Below, in pieces: positions 1 through 7,325 of a stretch of DNA of 64,000 nucleotides (its first letter is position 1; every line of letters begins with the position of its first letter). The stretch is from Planctomycetota bacterium (lineage in GTDB: Bacteria; Planctomycetota; Phycisphaerae; SM23-33): assembly GCA_022705325.1 (NCBI GenBank), contig JAKJER010000002.1, positions 126,891 through 190,890 on the forward strand. Direction: 5' to 3'. The notes under the pieces were generated by a model. The model was not told where the DNA came from and did not search any database. It saw only the letters and a list, made by a program, of their open reading frames with translations. Both the position numbers and the translations under genes were made by a program.

Positions 1-7
1 GGTAACT

Positions 8-86
8 GTTAGCTGACACCTGAAAGCAGATAGCGGGTGGCTGATAGCTGAAAAAGGACCGCAGCCGACTGACAACTGACTGCTAA
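8..86. repeat. Degenerate CTGA-rich short repeat upstream of nqrF
   Basis: The 80 bases before nqrF are built from imperfect copies of a short unit, seen as AGCTGACACCTGAAA, GCTGATAGCTGAAA and CGACTGACAACTGACTG. Related fragments occur near 7891 (AGCTGACAGCTAG), and AGTAGCCAGTAGCC-type repeats flank the element at 1703-2059. Nothing coding is visible. The role is unknown; it is probably an intergenic simple-repeat family of this genome. Confidence 0.45.
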
Positions 87-90
87 GAAC

Positions 91-1200
91 ATGCGTGAAC
101 TCCAGATAGTCCTGATCGCCACGGCCGTCGTCTGCGGCGTCTGCACGGTGCTGACCGTGCTGCTGCTGCTGGCCGAGCGATTCATCGCCAACTACGGGCG
201 ATGCACCATCGACATCAACCAGGGGGCCAGGCGGCTCGAGGTGCGGGGCGGCTCGCCGCTGCTGGGGACGCTGATGGAAGAGGGGGTGTTCATCCCGTCG
301 GCCTGCGGGGGCAAGGGCTCGTGCGGGGAGTGCAAGGTGAAGGTTCTCGCGGGCGGCGGGCCGATCGCCCCGACCGAGGCGCCTCTGCTGAGCGACCAGC
401 AGCGAACGGCCAACCTCCGTATCAGTTGCCAGGTCAAGGTCCGCAACGACATGGCTATTGAGGTCCCGCCCGAGCTGTTCAGCGTGCGGGAGTACCAGGC
501 CGTCGTGGAGCGCATCGTCGACTTGACGCACGACATCAAGGAGTTGCGCCTGAAGCTGATCGAGCCGGGGGAGATCGAGTTCACGGCCGGGCAGTACATT
601 CAGCTCAAGGCCCCGCCCTACGCTCATAATGAAGCGGTCTACCGGGCCTACAGCGTGGCCAGCCCGCCCGACGAGAAGGACCACCTGGAGTTGATCATCC
701 GCCTGGTGCCGGGCGGCATCTGCACGACGTGGGTGTTCGAGCACTTGACAGAAGGCCACACGGTCTCGCTGAACGGGCCATACGGGAAGTTCCGCCTCAG
801 CGACAGCGACCGCGAGATGGTGTGGATCGCGGGGGGCAGCGGGATGGCCCCGTTCTGGTCGATGGTGCGGTTCATGAAGGCCCACAACATCGCCCGCAAG
901 TGCACGTACTTTTTCGGTGCGGTCCGGAAGCGCGACTTGTTCCTGGTGGACGAGCTGCGGCAACTCGAGCGCGAGTTGGACTGGTTCACGTTCGTGCCCG
1001 CGCTGTCCGGCCCGGCCGCGGAGGACAACTGGAGCGGCGAGACGGGGCTGATCACCGAGGTGGTGGATCGGCACATCGCGGACGGTTCGAACATGGAAGG
1101 CTACCTCTGCGGCAGCGGGGGGATGATCGACGCGGCCGTCAAGGTCCTGCTCAAGAAGGGCATTGCCGAGGACTGCATCTTCTACGACAAGTTCACGTAA
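91..1200 (+). CDS. nqrF: NqrF-type Na+-translocating NADH:quinone reductase subunit F
   Basis: The 369-residue product has the NqrF order. One N-terminal membrane helix spans about residues 5-27. A plant-type 2Fe-2S ferredoxin domain follows, with C72, C78, C81 and C113 as cluster ligands (CGGKGSCGEC motif). Next come an FAD-binding domain (RAYS motif, 185-188) and an NADH-binding domain (AGGSGMAP, 247-254). In the family this subunit takes electrons from NADH and passes them through FAD and the Fe-S centre to the membrane Nqr subunits. It is somewhat shorter than the usual roughly 405 residues. The rest of an nqr operon would lie before base 1, which I cannot see. No clear Shine-Dalgarno precedes the ATG. 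A related stand-alone oxygenase reductase is less likely because of the membrane anchor. Confidence 0.88.
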   Translation: MRELQIVLIATAVVCGVCTVLTVLLLLAERFIANYGRCTIDINQGARRLEVRGGSPLLGTLMEEGVFIPSACGGKGSCGECKVKVLAGGGPIAPTEAPLLSDQQRTANLRISCQVKVRNDMAIEVPPELFSVREYQAVVERIVDLTHDIKELRLKLIEPGEIEFTAGQYIQLKAPPYAHNEAVYRAYSVASPPDEKDHLELIIRLVPGGICTTWVFEHLTEGHTVSLNGPYGKFRLSDSDREMVWIAGGSGMAPFWSMVRFMKAHNIARKCTYFFGAVRKRDLFLVDELRQLERELDWFTFVPALSGPAAEDNWSGETGLITEVVDRHIADGSNMEGYLCGSGGMIDAAVKVLLKKGIAEDCIFYDKFT

Positions 1201-1210
1201 GAGGCTGGCG

Positions 1211-1684
1211 ATGAAGCATATTCCCCAAGAACGGCGGATCGTGGAGCGGATGGTCCCGGGCGTGCTTTGCCTGGAGGGCTTCCTGGGCAGCGACCCGCGC
1301 AGCCTGTCGGAGATTATCGAGACCGATCGCCGCGCGTTGGAGGACATCGGGCTGGACTGCCAGTCGGTGGCCCGGCGGCTGGAGAAGGTTTACGAAATCG
1401 CGGTGGCCAACCTGGAGCGTCCGGTTCAGGTTGGGACGGACCTGGAGGCCGTCCATCTGTCGGCCATGGGGCGCATCCCATGCCCCTGGGGCGGTTGCGG
1501 ATTGTGGCCCAAGGGCGACGTCGTCCTCACCGATCGCACCACCGGGCGAGTCTACCGCTTCACAGCCCTGTCCATGCACCTGATCGGCCTCCACGGCTTC
1601 TTCCAGGGCCGCGGCCATCGCTACCGCCTGGAGCCCGACGAGATCGCTCGCCTGCTGGGGCTGGGCAAAGAGGGTAGTCAGTAG
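1211..1684 (+). CDS. Conserved hypothetical protein downstream of nqrF
   Basis: The product has 157 residues and begins MKHIPQERRIVERMVPGVLC. I chose ATG 1211, ten bases after the nqrF stop, over an in-frame start at 1163 that would overlap nqrF; an AAGAGG precedes it. Visible features are GFLGSD near residue 20, a Cys pair in PCPWGGCG near residue 97, and a well-ordered C-terminus ending near RLEPDEIARLLGL. There is no signal peptide or membrane helix, so it is probably cytoplasmic. The tight spacing suggests co-transcription with nqrF. I recall similar small proteins of this length in anaerobes but cannot name a function. Confidence 0.7.
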   Translation: MKHIPQERRIVERMVPGVLCLEGFLGSDPRSLSEIIETDRRALEDIGLDCQSVARRLEKVYEIAVANLERPVQVGTDLEAVHLSAMGRIPCPWGGCGLWPKGDVVLTDRTTGRVYRFTALSMHLIGLHGFFQGRGHRYRLEPDEIARLLGLGKEGSQ

Positions 1685-1798
1685 TTCGTAGCCAGTAGCC
1701 GAGGCTGTCCGATAATTGACGCTGCTTGGGGGCCCACCGTCGGGCTTGCCCCGGCGGAGGCATGATTGGCAGCTAGACACGCGACCGGGGCGGGCACG

Positions 1799-1850
1799 TC
1801 ACCGCCGGGCTCGTCCCGGCCTGCCTGCCGGCAGGCAGGCGGGACGGTGA
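1799..1850. repeat. Long palindromic stem-loop inside the MITE-like element
   Basis: The outer arms TCAC/GTGA and CGTCCC/GGGACG enclose a perfect 20-base palindrome at 1820-1839 (CCTGCC...GGCAGG). Related CCTGCCTGCCGGCAG-type sequence recurs near 18011-18025, and a shorter GCCTGCC/GGCAGGC palindrome lies near 30607-30624. It therefore behaves as a dispersed palindromic repeat rather than a gene-specific structure. Confidence 0.5.
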
Positions 1851-1919
1851 TCCTCGGCTAAGCTGTCCGGCAAACGCCACATCGCTAAACGTCGGCAATA
1901 TCCCCAGCCGGGGAATCAC

Positions 1920-2013
1920 GCTCCCACCCGCACAAGGCGGGTGGTGAGCTGCGCCTCCCGGCCGGGGCTAGCTGTACATCATGCTCCCACCCGCACAAGG
2001 CGGGTGGGGAGCT
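1920..2013. repeat. Two identical 25-base hairpin-forming repeats
   Basis: The same 25 bases occur at 1920-1944 and 1983-2007. Each contains CCACCCGC-ACAAG-GCGGGTGG, a perfect 8-bp stem with a 5-base loop, which the next bases extend. The start points are 63 bases apart. Only two copies are seen, with no spacer pattern, so this is not a CRISPR array. Confidence 0.6.
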
Positions 2014-2225
2014 TGCATCCGGCAGGGCAGTCTCACAGCGAGCCAATTATCGGACAGCCGCAGTAGCCGGTAGCCAGGAGTTGGGAGCGGCGGCCTGGTC
2101 ACTTCAGTGATCCAGGCCTGGGACGGATGTTATCCAGAACTGTCGCGTGCGCACTGTTTCTGGTATTCTGCCTCTTAGAGGGTTTTCGTGATGCGGCTCC
2201 GCTTAGTGCGGAATGGGGAGGCGCT

Positions 2226-2507
2226 ATGATGGGCGGGAACAATGACTGGCGTTTGACCAATCAAGAGAAGTTCTTGAAAGGCTCCATCCTCGTTCGAAAG
2301 CGGTATGTGAAGCCGCGAGAGGATTGGGACCATGACCACTGCGTGTTCTGTTGGGCCAAGTTCATGGAGGACGAACGTTCAGACGCTCTGAACGAGGGTT
2401 ATGTAACATCCGATGGCCGGCACTGGATATGCCTGACCTGCTTCCATGATTTCCATGAGAGCTTTGAATGGAAGGTTGAACTGCGGAGGCAGGAGGAGCA
2501 TCAGTGA
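2226..2507 (+). CDS. Small Cys/His-rich hypothetical protein
   Basis: The 93-residue product carries HDHCVFC about 35 residues in and WICLTCFHDF about 30 residues later. This C-x2-C/C-x2-C spacing fits a small zinc-binding fold. I chose ATG 2226 because GGGGAG sits 5 bases upstream; the longer frame from 2127 would add a spurious hydrophobic leader. Charged residues dominate and there is no signal peptide. Similar short proteins often sit near toxin or immunity genes, but no partner is visible here. Base composition is noticeably less G+C-rich than its neighbours, which hints at acquisition. Function unknown. Confidence 0.6.
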   Translation: MMGGNNDWRLTNQEKFLKGSILVRKRYVKPREDWDHDHCVFCWAKFMEDERSDALNEGYVTSDGRHWICLTCFHDFHESFEWKVELRRQEEHQ

Positions 2508-2554
2508 GAATCAGGAGGCAACCTCCCGGCCTGAATGGATGATCGCGTTTTCCG

Positions 2555-2589
2555 CAAAAAGAACCGCCGGAGATTGCTCTCCGGCGGTT
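2555..2589 (-). terminator. Rho-independent terminator of the envelope operon
   Basis: The perfect 12-bp stem AACCGCCGGAGA/TCTCCGGCGGTT (2562-2573 and 2578-2589) has a TTGC loop. Read on the minus strand it is followed by CTTTTTG. It lies 29 bases past the stop of the last gene of the minus-strand operon. It could also slow readthrough from the gene ending at 2507. Confidence 0.8.
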
Positions 2590-2617
2590 GCTGGTTTCCC
2601 GTGCGGTGGCAGGGGGG

Positions 2618-3748
2618 CTACTTCGCCGCCTTGGCCTTGATGACGTTCTGGGTGACGTCGGTGACCTCGATGCCCTGGACGGCCTCGACGATCTTCTCAG
2701 CCAGTTGCTCGGCGTTCACGTCCGACTGGATCGAGCACTCGGCGATGTTGTTGCTGAACTTCGCCGTCACGTCCTTGACCTGCTTGATCGTGCCGAGGGC
2801 CTTCTTGAGCTTGAGATACTCCGCGAACGTGATGCCCTGGACCTGAAGCTGGACCTCGCCCCGGCCGCTGATCGCGTCCTGCCAGAACCGCAGGATGTCG
2901 AACTGGACCTTGGGCCCAAGGGTGTGGCCGAGTTGGTTGAGGCTCTTCTTGGCCGCGTTGAACTGGTTCTGATCGGCCGACTCGCTCGTGGCGTTCTGGC
3001 TGGCCAGGAGTTGGGCGGTGTCCGACCGGTAGCACTTGATGTCGCCGTTGGCCCCGAAGATGTGCGTCACCACGCCGTAGATCGGGCGGGTGCTGGTCGG
3101 GCTGGCGTTGGTCGAGCCGGTGATGAACAACTGGGCGCCGAACCGCTTGGCGATCGCCTGCACCTTGGCCGGGTTGTCCTCGGCCACCGCCGCCTGGAGG
3201 TCCTTCTGGTCGATGGCCTTGAGCTGCTCCTTGTTGACCAGGAGGAATCCGCTCTTGAGCAGGAGGTTCTCGATCCGCGTCTGGACGGTCGAGTCCTCCT
3301 GCGACTGCCCGGCGATTCTCTCGGTGATGGCGACCATGATCTTGGGCCGCCCGATCTGCTGGAGCAGGCTGGTGACGACGCCCCAGGTGTCCTCGATGCC
3401 CTTGACGGAGACGACGGCCTTGATGCGCATCTCGATCACGCCGTCTTCGGTCTCCTTGGTGGAGAGGATCTCGTGGCTCTGGAGGAACCCGGCGGCGCGG
3501 GCCAGCACCGTGTCCTTGACGAGCATGAAGTCCTTGGTCTCGCTGCGGGAGTAGATGAAGGTGCCCGCCCCGGCCTCGACGGCCTTGCGCTGGGCGTCGC
3601 GGAGGGCCTCTTCCTTGCTCGTGCCTTGCCCGCTGACCGTCACCTCGACCAGGTTGTCGCTGATCTTGCGGACCTCGCCGGCGGCCGGCGCCATCGCCGG
3701 GGGCAGGCACGCCATCACCAGACACGTCAGCACCACTAGCTTCTGCAT
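2618..3748 (-). CDS. Exported FlgT/CsgG-like envelope protein
   Basis: The 376-residue product starts with a signal peptide (MQKLVVLTCLVMACLPPAMA). An LPP20/FlgT N-terminal-like region follows, with VSGQGTSKEEALRDAQRKAV near residue 37, where repeated calls alter the surface. A middle region with GRPKIMVAITERI and FGAQLFITGSTN resembles the TolB-N/CsgG/FlgT-M fold. The C-terminal alpha/beta segment is small. ATG 3748 has GAGGAAG upstream; the longer frame to 3964 is rejected because it would overlap the small lipoprotein gene. In Vibrio, FlgT helps build an outer-membrane ring, but no flagellar gene is seen here. It is the last gene of the operon and is followed by a terminator. The fold assignment is by motif memory only. 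Confidence 0.7.
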   Translation of the reverse strand: MQKLVVLTCLVMACLPPAMAPAAGEVRKISDNLVEVTVSGQGTSKEEALRDAQRKAVEAGAGTFIYSRSETKDFMLVKDTVLARAAGFLQSHEILSTKETEDGVIEMRIKAVVSVKGIEDTWGVVTSLLQQIGRPKIMVAITERIAGQSQEDSTVQTRIENLLLKSGFLLVNKEQLKAIDQKDLQAAVAEDNPAKVQAIAKRFGAQLFITGSTNASPTSTRPIYGVVTHIFGANGDIKCYRSDTAQLLASQNATSESADQNQFNAAKKSLNQLGHTLGPKVQFDILRFWQDAISGRGEVQLQVQGITFAEYLKLKKALGTIKQVKDVTAKFSNNIAECSIQSDVNAEQLAEKIVEAVQGIEVTDVTQNVIKAKAAK

Positions 3749-3878
3749 GGTTCTTCCTCGTAACAGGCCGCAATAACCAGCCGGCAAACGCAGCCCCAGG
3801 CTGCGCCGGACTGGACGACGGAACTCAACCGTTGTCACCGGGCGGGCGGCGGGCGGCCGGGCCGCCCGGCAGGGGCGC

Positions 3879-4019
3879 CTACTGCACGACCGTGTGCTGG
3901 TCGATGACTCGGTCCTTGACCTCGGTCTGGCGGTGCGTCTTGATCTCGGTCTCGTTGCAGCCACAGACCATCACCATCAGGGCGACGGCCACTACGCATG
4001 CGAGCAGTCTCTTCAACAT
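3879..4019 (-). CDS. 46-residue lipoprotein
   Basis: This very small ORF encodes MLKRLLACVVAVALMVMVCG and then Cys, a clear lipoprotein signal with lipobox VCGC (C21). The mature part is only about 26 residues and ends DRVIDQHTVVQ. Translation starts at ATG 4019 with GGGAG upstream and stops at TAG 3879. It lies between two secreted genes on the same strand. Its tail closely matches the end of the 134-residue lipoprotein at 35736-36140 (DRIIEQGTVVE), which supports real translation. The signal peptide predicts membrane attachment. Function is unknown; small lipoproteins in such operons often act as assembly or pilot factors. Confidence 0.7.
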   Translation of the reverse strand: MLKRLLACVVAVALMVMVCGCNETEIKTHRQTEVKDRVIDQHTVVQ

Positions 4020-4128
4020 GGGACATTCTCCCAAAGGGGGTTCAAGGTTGTGGCCCGGCCCGGGCAGGCCCCGCGGAGGGGGACCCGCCCGGGCGGGCGC
4101 CTGGCTTACGCCGATACGCTCTTGAGGC

Positions 4129-5475
4129 TTAGCGGATGGTGATGCTCTTCTGCTGGATGAACGTGCCGATGTAATCCCACAGCGGGGCGGGATCGATCTC
4201 CACGGTCACCTCGACCGAGCCGTCTTCCATGACCTTCTGCGAGCCGTCGACCACGTGGGCGCCGGTCTGGAAGGTGATCATCTGGGAACGGATCTGGTCG
4301 TGCTCGGTGACGAAGTCCCGGACCGAGGTGCTGGAGGTCAGCATGAGGCCCTGGATCTGCTCGCCGAGCTTGCGGCGGGCGTCCAACTCGGCAGCCCGGA
4401 AGGCCATCAGCTTGGCCTGGGCGGCGTTGGGATTGTTGGTGTCGATGGCGCCGTTGCCCTTGGCGCTGATGGCCGGGGGCCACTTGTTCAGGCTGGTGGT
4501 CATGGCCTGGACGACCGCGACGTCCGCCTGCACCTTGAGATAGCGGGGGTTGGGCACGCCCATGCCGATCTCGCGGATGACCTTGTCCTCGACCCGCTGG
4601 GTGCGCTCTTCCAGGGCCCGGATGGCGGCGGTGTTGCCCCGGACGTTGGTCTGGGAGAACTGCTTGACCGTCTCATACACGGTCCGCCAGGTGACTTCCA
4701 TGGAGACCTCGACGATCAGCTCGTCGTCATGGTACTTCACGCCGACCTCGCGCGCCCCTCGCAGCAGGGCGGCGGCCAGGGCGTTGACCTGGTCGGCCTC
4801 GGTCACGAAGTCCCGCACCAGGGTCTGCGACGAAATGTTCGTTCCGAACAGCCGCTCGACGAGCTTGCGCATGGCGTCGACGCGGGCGGCGCGGACGGCG
4901 CCGAGCCGGCCCTGCGGCATGACGCGGGCCAGCCAGAACTGCTTGGCGGAGTTGCCCATCAGCGTCAGGCTCTCCACGGTGGTCTCGGCGGTCACGGGGA
5001 CCATCTCGGCCGGGCCGCGGGGGGCGCCCATGCCCGTTTCCTTGATCATCGTGACCTTGTTGGTCTGCGTCATCTGGCTGAAGTCTTCCGCCCGGAACTT
5101 GTTGCCCTTGTAGTAGCGGTTGGAGATCTCCTTCAACTCCTGGATCACCGTCACCAGGGCCACTTCCAGCGTCACCTCGCACGTGCCGTCTTCCATGTAC
5201 TTGACGCTGGTCTCCTTCATGCCGTTGATCCAGGTGTTCATGGCCGCCGAGATCGTGTCGCTCTCGGTCACGAAGTCCTTGACCAGCGTTTCGGAGGTGA
5301 TGTGCAGGCCCTGGATGCGCTCGGCGAGCTTTCGGATGCCATCCAGGCGGGCGGCCCGCTGGGCCAGCAGTTTGTTCTGGGCCGACAGGGCGGCGTTCAT
5401 CGCGTCCTGCGCCAGAACGGGCCCGGCCAGAAACGCCAGCACCAAGCCCACCATCATCAGTTTCGCGCCTTTCAT
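4129..5475 (-). CDS. Secreted protein with three LPP20/FlgT-N-like repeats
   Basis: The product has 448 residues with an N-terminal signal peptide (MKGAKLMMVGLVLAFLAGPVLA). Three homologous units follow, each with RAA-x2-DAxRKLxExIxG, then VRDFVTExDQ or VKDFVTESDT, then a strand pattern such as EVTVEI before an aromatic end. They begin near residues 35, 205 and 350. The unit resembles the LPP20/FlgT-N fold. ATG 5475 is preferred over 5559 because the signal peptide starts there and GGGAG lies upstream. The three tandem copies suggest a repeated surface or a self-assembling protein. It is the second gene of the envelope operon. Confidence 0.72.
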   Translation of the reverse strand: MKGAKLMMVGLVLAFLAGPVLAQDAMNAALSAQNKLLAQRAARLDGIRKLAERIQGLHITSETLVKDFVTESDTISAAMNTWINGMKETSVKYMEDGTCEVTLEVALVTVIQELKEISNRYYKGNKFRAEDFSQMTQTNKVTMIKETGMGAPRGPAEMVPVTAETTVESLTLMGNSAKQFWLARVMPQGRLGAVRAARVDAMRKLVERLFGTNISSQTLVRDFVTEADQVNALAAALLRGAREVGVKYHDDELIVEVSMEVTWRTVYETVKQFSQTNVRGNTAAIRALEERTQRVEDKVIREIGMGVPNPRYLKVQADVAVVQAMTTSLNKWPPAISAKGNGAIDTNNPNAAQAKLMAFRAAELDARRKLGEQIQGLMLTSSTSVRDFVTEHDQIRSQMITFQTGAHVVDGSQKVMEDGSVEVTVEIDPAPLWDYIGTFIQQKSITIR

Positions 5476-5558
5476 ACCACGTGCTCCCTTCTTGACTTGC
5501 GGCTCACTTACGTCTGGGTACAGATGTCGCCCGGGTCGTTGGCCGGGTCGGACAGGCA

Positions 5559-5581
5559 TCCGGCGGGCACACCCCGCCGGA
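5559..5581 (-). other. Intercistronic stem-loop in the envelope operon
   Basis: TCCGGCGGG/CCCGCCGGA form a perfect 9-bp stem with a 5-base loop, immediately after the stop of the CsgG-like gene. There is no T-run on the minus strand, so it looks more like an mRNA-stability or processing element than a terminator. Confidence 0.45.
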
Positions 5582-6583
5582 CTAGTTGCTTTTTTCCACC
5601 CGCACTCGGCGGCGGGCCATCACGTACTGCTCCTTGGGCTTCATCTTGAAGGCCCGGTCGTACATCGCCTCGGCCTCCTGCCTGTTGCCCATGGCCTCGA
5701 GCATCACGCCGGCGTTGAACACCGCATCGACGTCGTCCGGCTTGACCTCCGCGCCCTGTTTGTACAACTCCAGGGCCTCGCGGAACTCGTTGGCCTTGGC
5801 CAGCTTGTTGGCGGTACTGACCAGATCGCTCTTGCCCTTGCCCAGTTTCTCCGTAAAGACCACCGGGTGGGGACTGATGCGGGAGACGATCTCCGAAACG
5901 CATTCGTCCACCAACTGGTTCAACAACTGCTCTGTGGGAGGCAGGTTCTGGTTGGTTACACCTCCCCCAAACGCCGCCGCGAAAGCCTCCATCCCGGACT
6001 TCTTCTGCTTTTCGCTGTCCCATTCCCGGCTGATGGTCACCGTCGCCAGCGTCTTGGTCGTCTGCACGTCGTTCATGGTGAAGTTGACCGCCGCCTGGGC
6101 GTAGCGCTTGAGGTAGGGCACCATCTTGTTCTGCTTGGTCTGGAAGTCGTAGACCTGTTTGAAGGCGCGCTCGTCGCGGGCCAGGACCGAGACGTTGCCG
6201 TAGATCATCGCGTCGACCTTGGCGATCTTGCCCACCTTCTGGGCCGAGTCCGGATCGCTCACCAGCATCATCTGGGCGGCCCGCTCGTCCATGATGGCCT
6301 TCAGACGCTTGCGGTCCACCAGCTCGTAGCGGCGGTACTGCTTGTTGAGGACGTCCAGCAGACCGGTCAGGCGATCGGCGGCGTAGTCGCCCCAGCGCTT
6401 GTCGGCGGGGCCGCGCCCCCCGAACTCCGCGACCGCCAGGCGTTTGACGTCCTGGGGGATGGGGTACATCGCGGGGCGATCATAGGCGATCTGGATGGCC
6501 ACGCCGCTGTCCCCGCAGCCGGCCAGCAGGCCGCAGGCCAGTACGGCCCCGATCAGACTCCATTGCGCAACGTTCCGGTTCAC
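5582..6583 (-). CDS. CsgG-like lipoprotein with C-terminal TPR
   Basis: The 333-residue product has a lipobox LAGC with C23 as the predicted lipidated residue. The middle (KRLAVAEFGG, YELVDRKRLKAIM, KVDAMIYGNVSV) matches the CsgG/TolB-N type fold of curli secretion pores and related envelope lipoproteins. The C-terminal part (about 250-325) shows TPR-like helices: FREALELYKQGAEVKPDDVD and then GNRQEAEAMYDRAF. It is the first gene of the minus operon. Its promoter at 6668-6695 lies in an AT-rich segment. By analogy it could form an outer-membrane oligomer for the three downstream exported proteins, but no curlin (CsgA) is present. The family call is good; the role is inferred. Confidence 0.75.
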   Translation of the reverse strand: MNRNVAQWSLIGAVLACGLLAGCGDSGVAIQIAYDRPAMYPIPQDVKRLAVAEFGGRGPADKRWGDYAADRLTGLLDVLNKQYRRYELVDRKRLKAIMDERAAQMMLVSDPDSAQKVGKIAKVDAMIYGNVSVLARDERAFKQVYDFQTKQNKMVPYLKRYAQAAVNFTMNDVQTTKTLATVTISREWDSEKQKKSGMEAFAAAFGGGVTNQNLPPTEQLLNQLVDECVSEIVSRISPHPVVFTEKLGKGKSDLVSTANKLAKANEFREALELYKQGAEVKPDDVDAVFNAGVMLEAMGNRQEAEAMYDRAFKMKPKEQYVMARRRVRVEKSN

Positions 6584-6628
6584 GTGAGGCCCCTTTCCTG
6601 TCGCTCAGGGCGGCTCAGAAGAACTTGT

Positions 6629-6695
6629 TCGATATCTAGAGTATCGACCACCACTCCAGTATCATAATTAGTATGATTTAAAGATGCCAAGTCAA
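6629..6695 (-). promoter_or_regulatory. Promoter and operator-like inverted repeats of the envelope operon
   Basis: Read on the minus strand, TTGACT (6695-6690), a 16-base spacer and TACTAA (6673-6668) form a sigma-70-like promoter. The -10 overlaps the inverted repeat ATCATA-n5-TATGAT (6661-6677). A second inverted repeat, TCGATA-n7-TATCGA (6629-6647), lies downstream of the start site. The segment is strikingly AT-rich for this genome. The two palindromes are candidate repressor sites. Confidence 0.6.
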
Positions 6696-6800
6696 GGGGG
6701 ATGCAAAAAATACGGCGAAGTCCCCGGCCGGCGCGGCCAGGCGACGGGAAGGGCTCGGGGCGTGCGGGTGGGGTGGAGGCGAAAAAAGCGCGTTTTGCTG

Positions 6801-6829
6801 TTGACAGCGAGGCTTGCGGGGCAGATAAT
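6801..6829 (+). promoter_or_regulatory. Sigma-70 promoter of rplM-rpsI
   Basis: TTGACA (6801-6806), exactly 17 bases, then GATAAT (6824-6829). It is the best promoter match in the window. It lies 47 bases before the rplM start and is divergent from the envelope-operon promoter. Confidence 0.82.
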
Positions 6830-6875
6830 ACGCGACTCCCTCGTAATGCCGGACTTGTGTAGGATTAAGCGAAAC

Positions 6876-7307
6876 ATGAAAACGTACATGGCCAAGAAGG
6901 GCGAGATCACGCCGACCTGGCACCTGGTGGACATTACCGACAAGGTGTTGGGCAGGGCGGCGGTGAAAATCGCATCCATTTTAATGGGCAAGCATCGCCC
7001 TGAATACACTCCCAGTGTGGACATGGGCGACTTCGTCGTGGTCATCCACGCCGAGAACGTCAAGGTCACCGGCGGGGGCAAGCTGCAAGGGCGGCTGTAC
7101 GAGAGCTACAGCGGCTATCCGGGCGGGCGCAAGGCCATCCCGCTGGCCGAGATGCTCCGCAAGGACCCCGGCAAGGTCGTCACCGAGGCCGTCCGCCGCA
7201 TGTTGCCCAAGACCCGCCTGGCCCGGGTGATGCTCTCCCGGCTCAAGGTGTACACCGGCGGCGACCACCCGCACCAGGCTCAGCAGCCCCAGGCGCTCGA
7301 ACTTTAA
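6876..7307 (+). CDS. rplM: 50S ribosomal protein L13
   Basis: The 143-residue product matches L13 in length and pattern: WHLVDITDKVLGRAAVKIAS, then GKHRPEYTPSVDMGDFVVVI, KLQGRLYESYSGYPGG and MLPKTRLARVMLSRLKVYTGGDHPH. L13 is an early-assembly protein of the large subunit. I chose ATG 6876 to fit the family length; a later in-frame ATG (MAKKGE) is possible. It is followed 18 bases later by rpsI, the usual bacterial pair, and is driven by the 6801 promoter. Confidence 0.97.
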   Translation: MKTYMAKKGEITPTWHLVDITDKVLGRAAVKIASILMGKHRPEYTPSVDMGDFVVVIHAENVKVTGGGKLQGRLYESYSGYPGGRKAIPLAEMLRKDPGKVVTEAVRRMLPKTRLARVMLSRLKVYTGGDHPHQAQQPQALEL

Positions 7308-7325
7308 TCGACAGGATCGCAAGCG

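Larger units (their letters stand above)
1703..2059. mobile_element. MITE-like non-coding element with 16-bp terminal inverted repeats
   Basis: The ends are exact inverted repeats: GGCTGTCCGATAATTG (1703-1718) and its complement (2044-2059). The 9-mer CAGTAGCCG lies just outside both ends (1693-1701 and 2061-2069), like a target-site duplication. The interior has no convincing ORF and is full of stem-loops. This also accounts for most of the 541-base gap between the genes on either side. It looks like a non-autonomous transposon derivative. No transposase is in the window, so the parent family is unknown. The flanking 9-mers could instead come from the AGTAGCC-type tandem repeat there. Confidence 0.55.

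Noticed and set aside
1920..2013. Two direct repeats that could suggest a small CRISPR array
   Set aside because: Only two copies, each self-complementary, inside a transposon-like element, and no cas genes nearby.
2618..3964. Longer frame of the FlgT-like gene up to 3964
   Set aside because: The extra part is Arg/Pro-rich, overlaps the small lipoprotein gene, and the signal peptide starts only at 3748.
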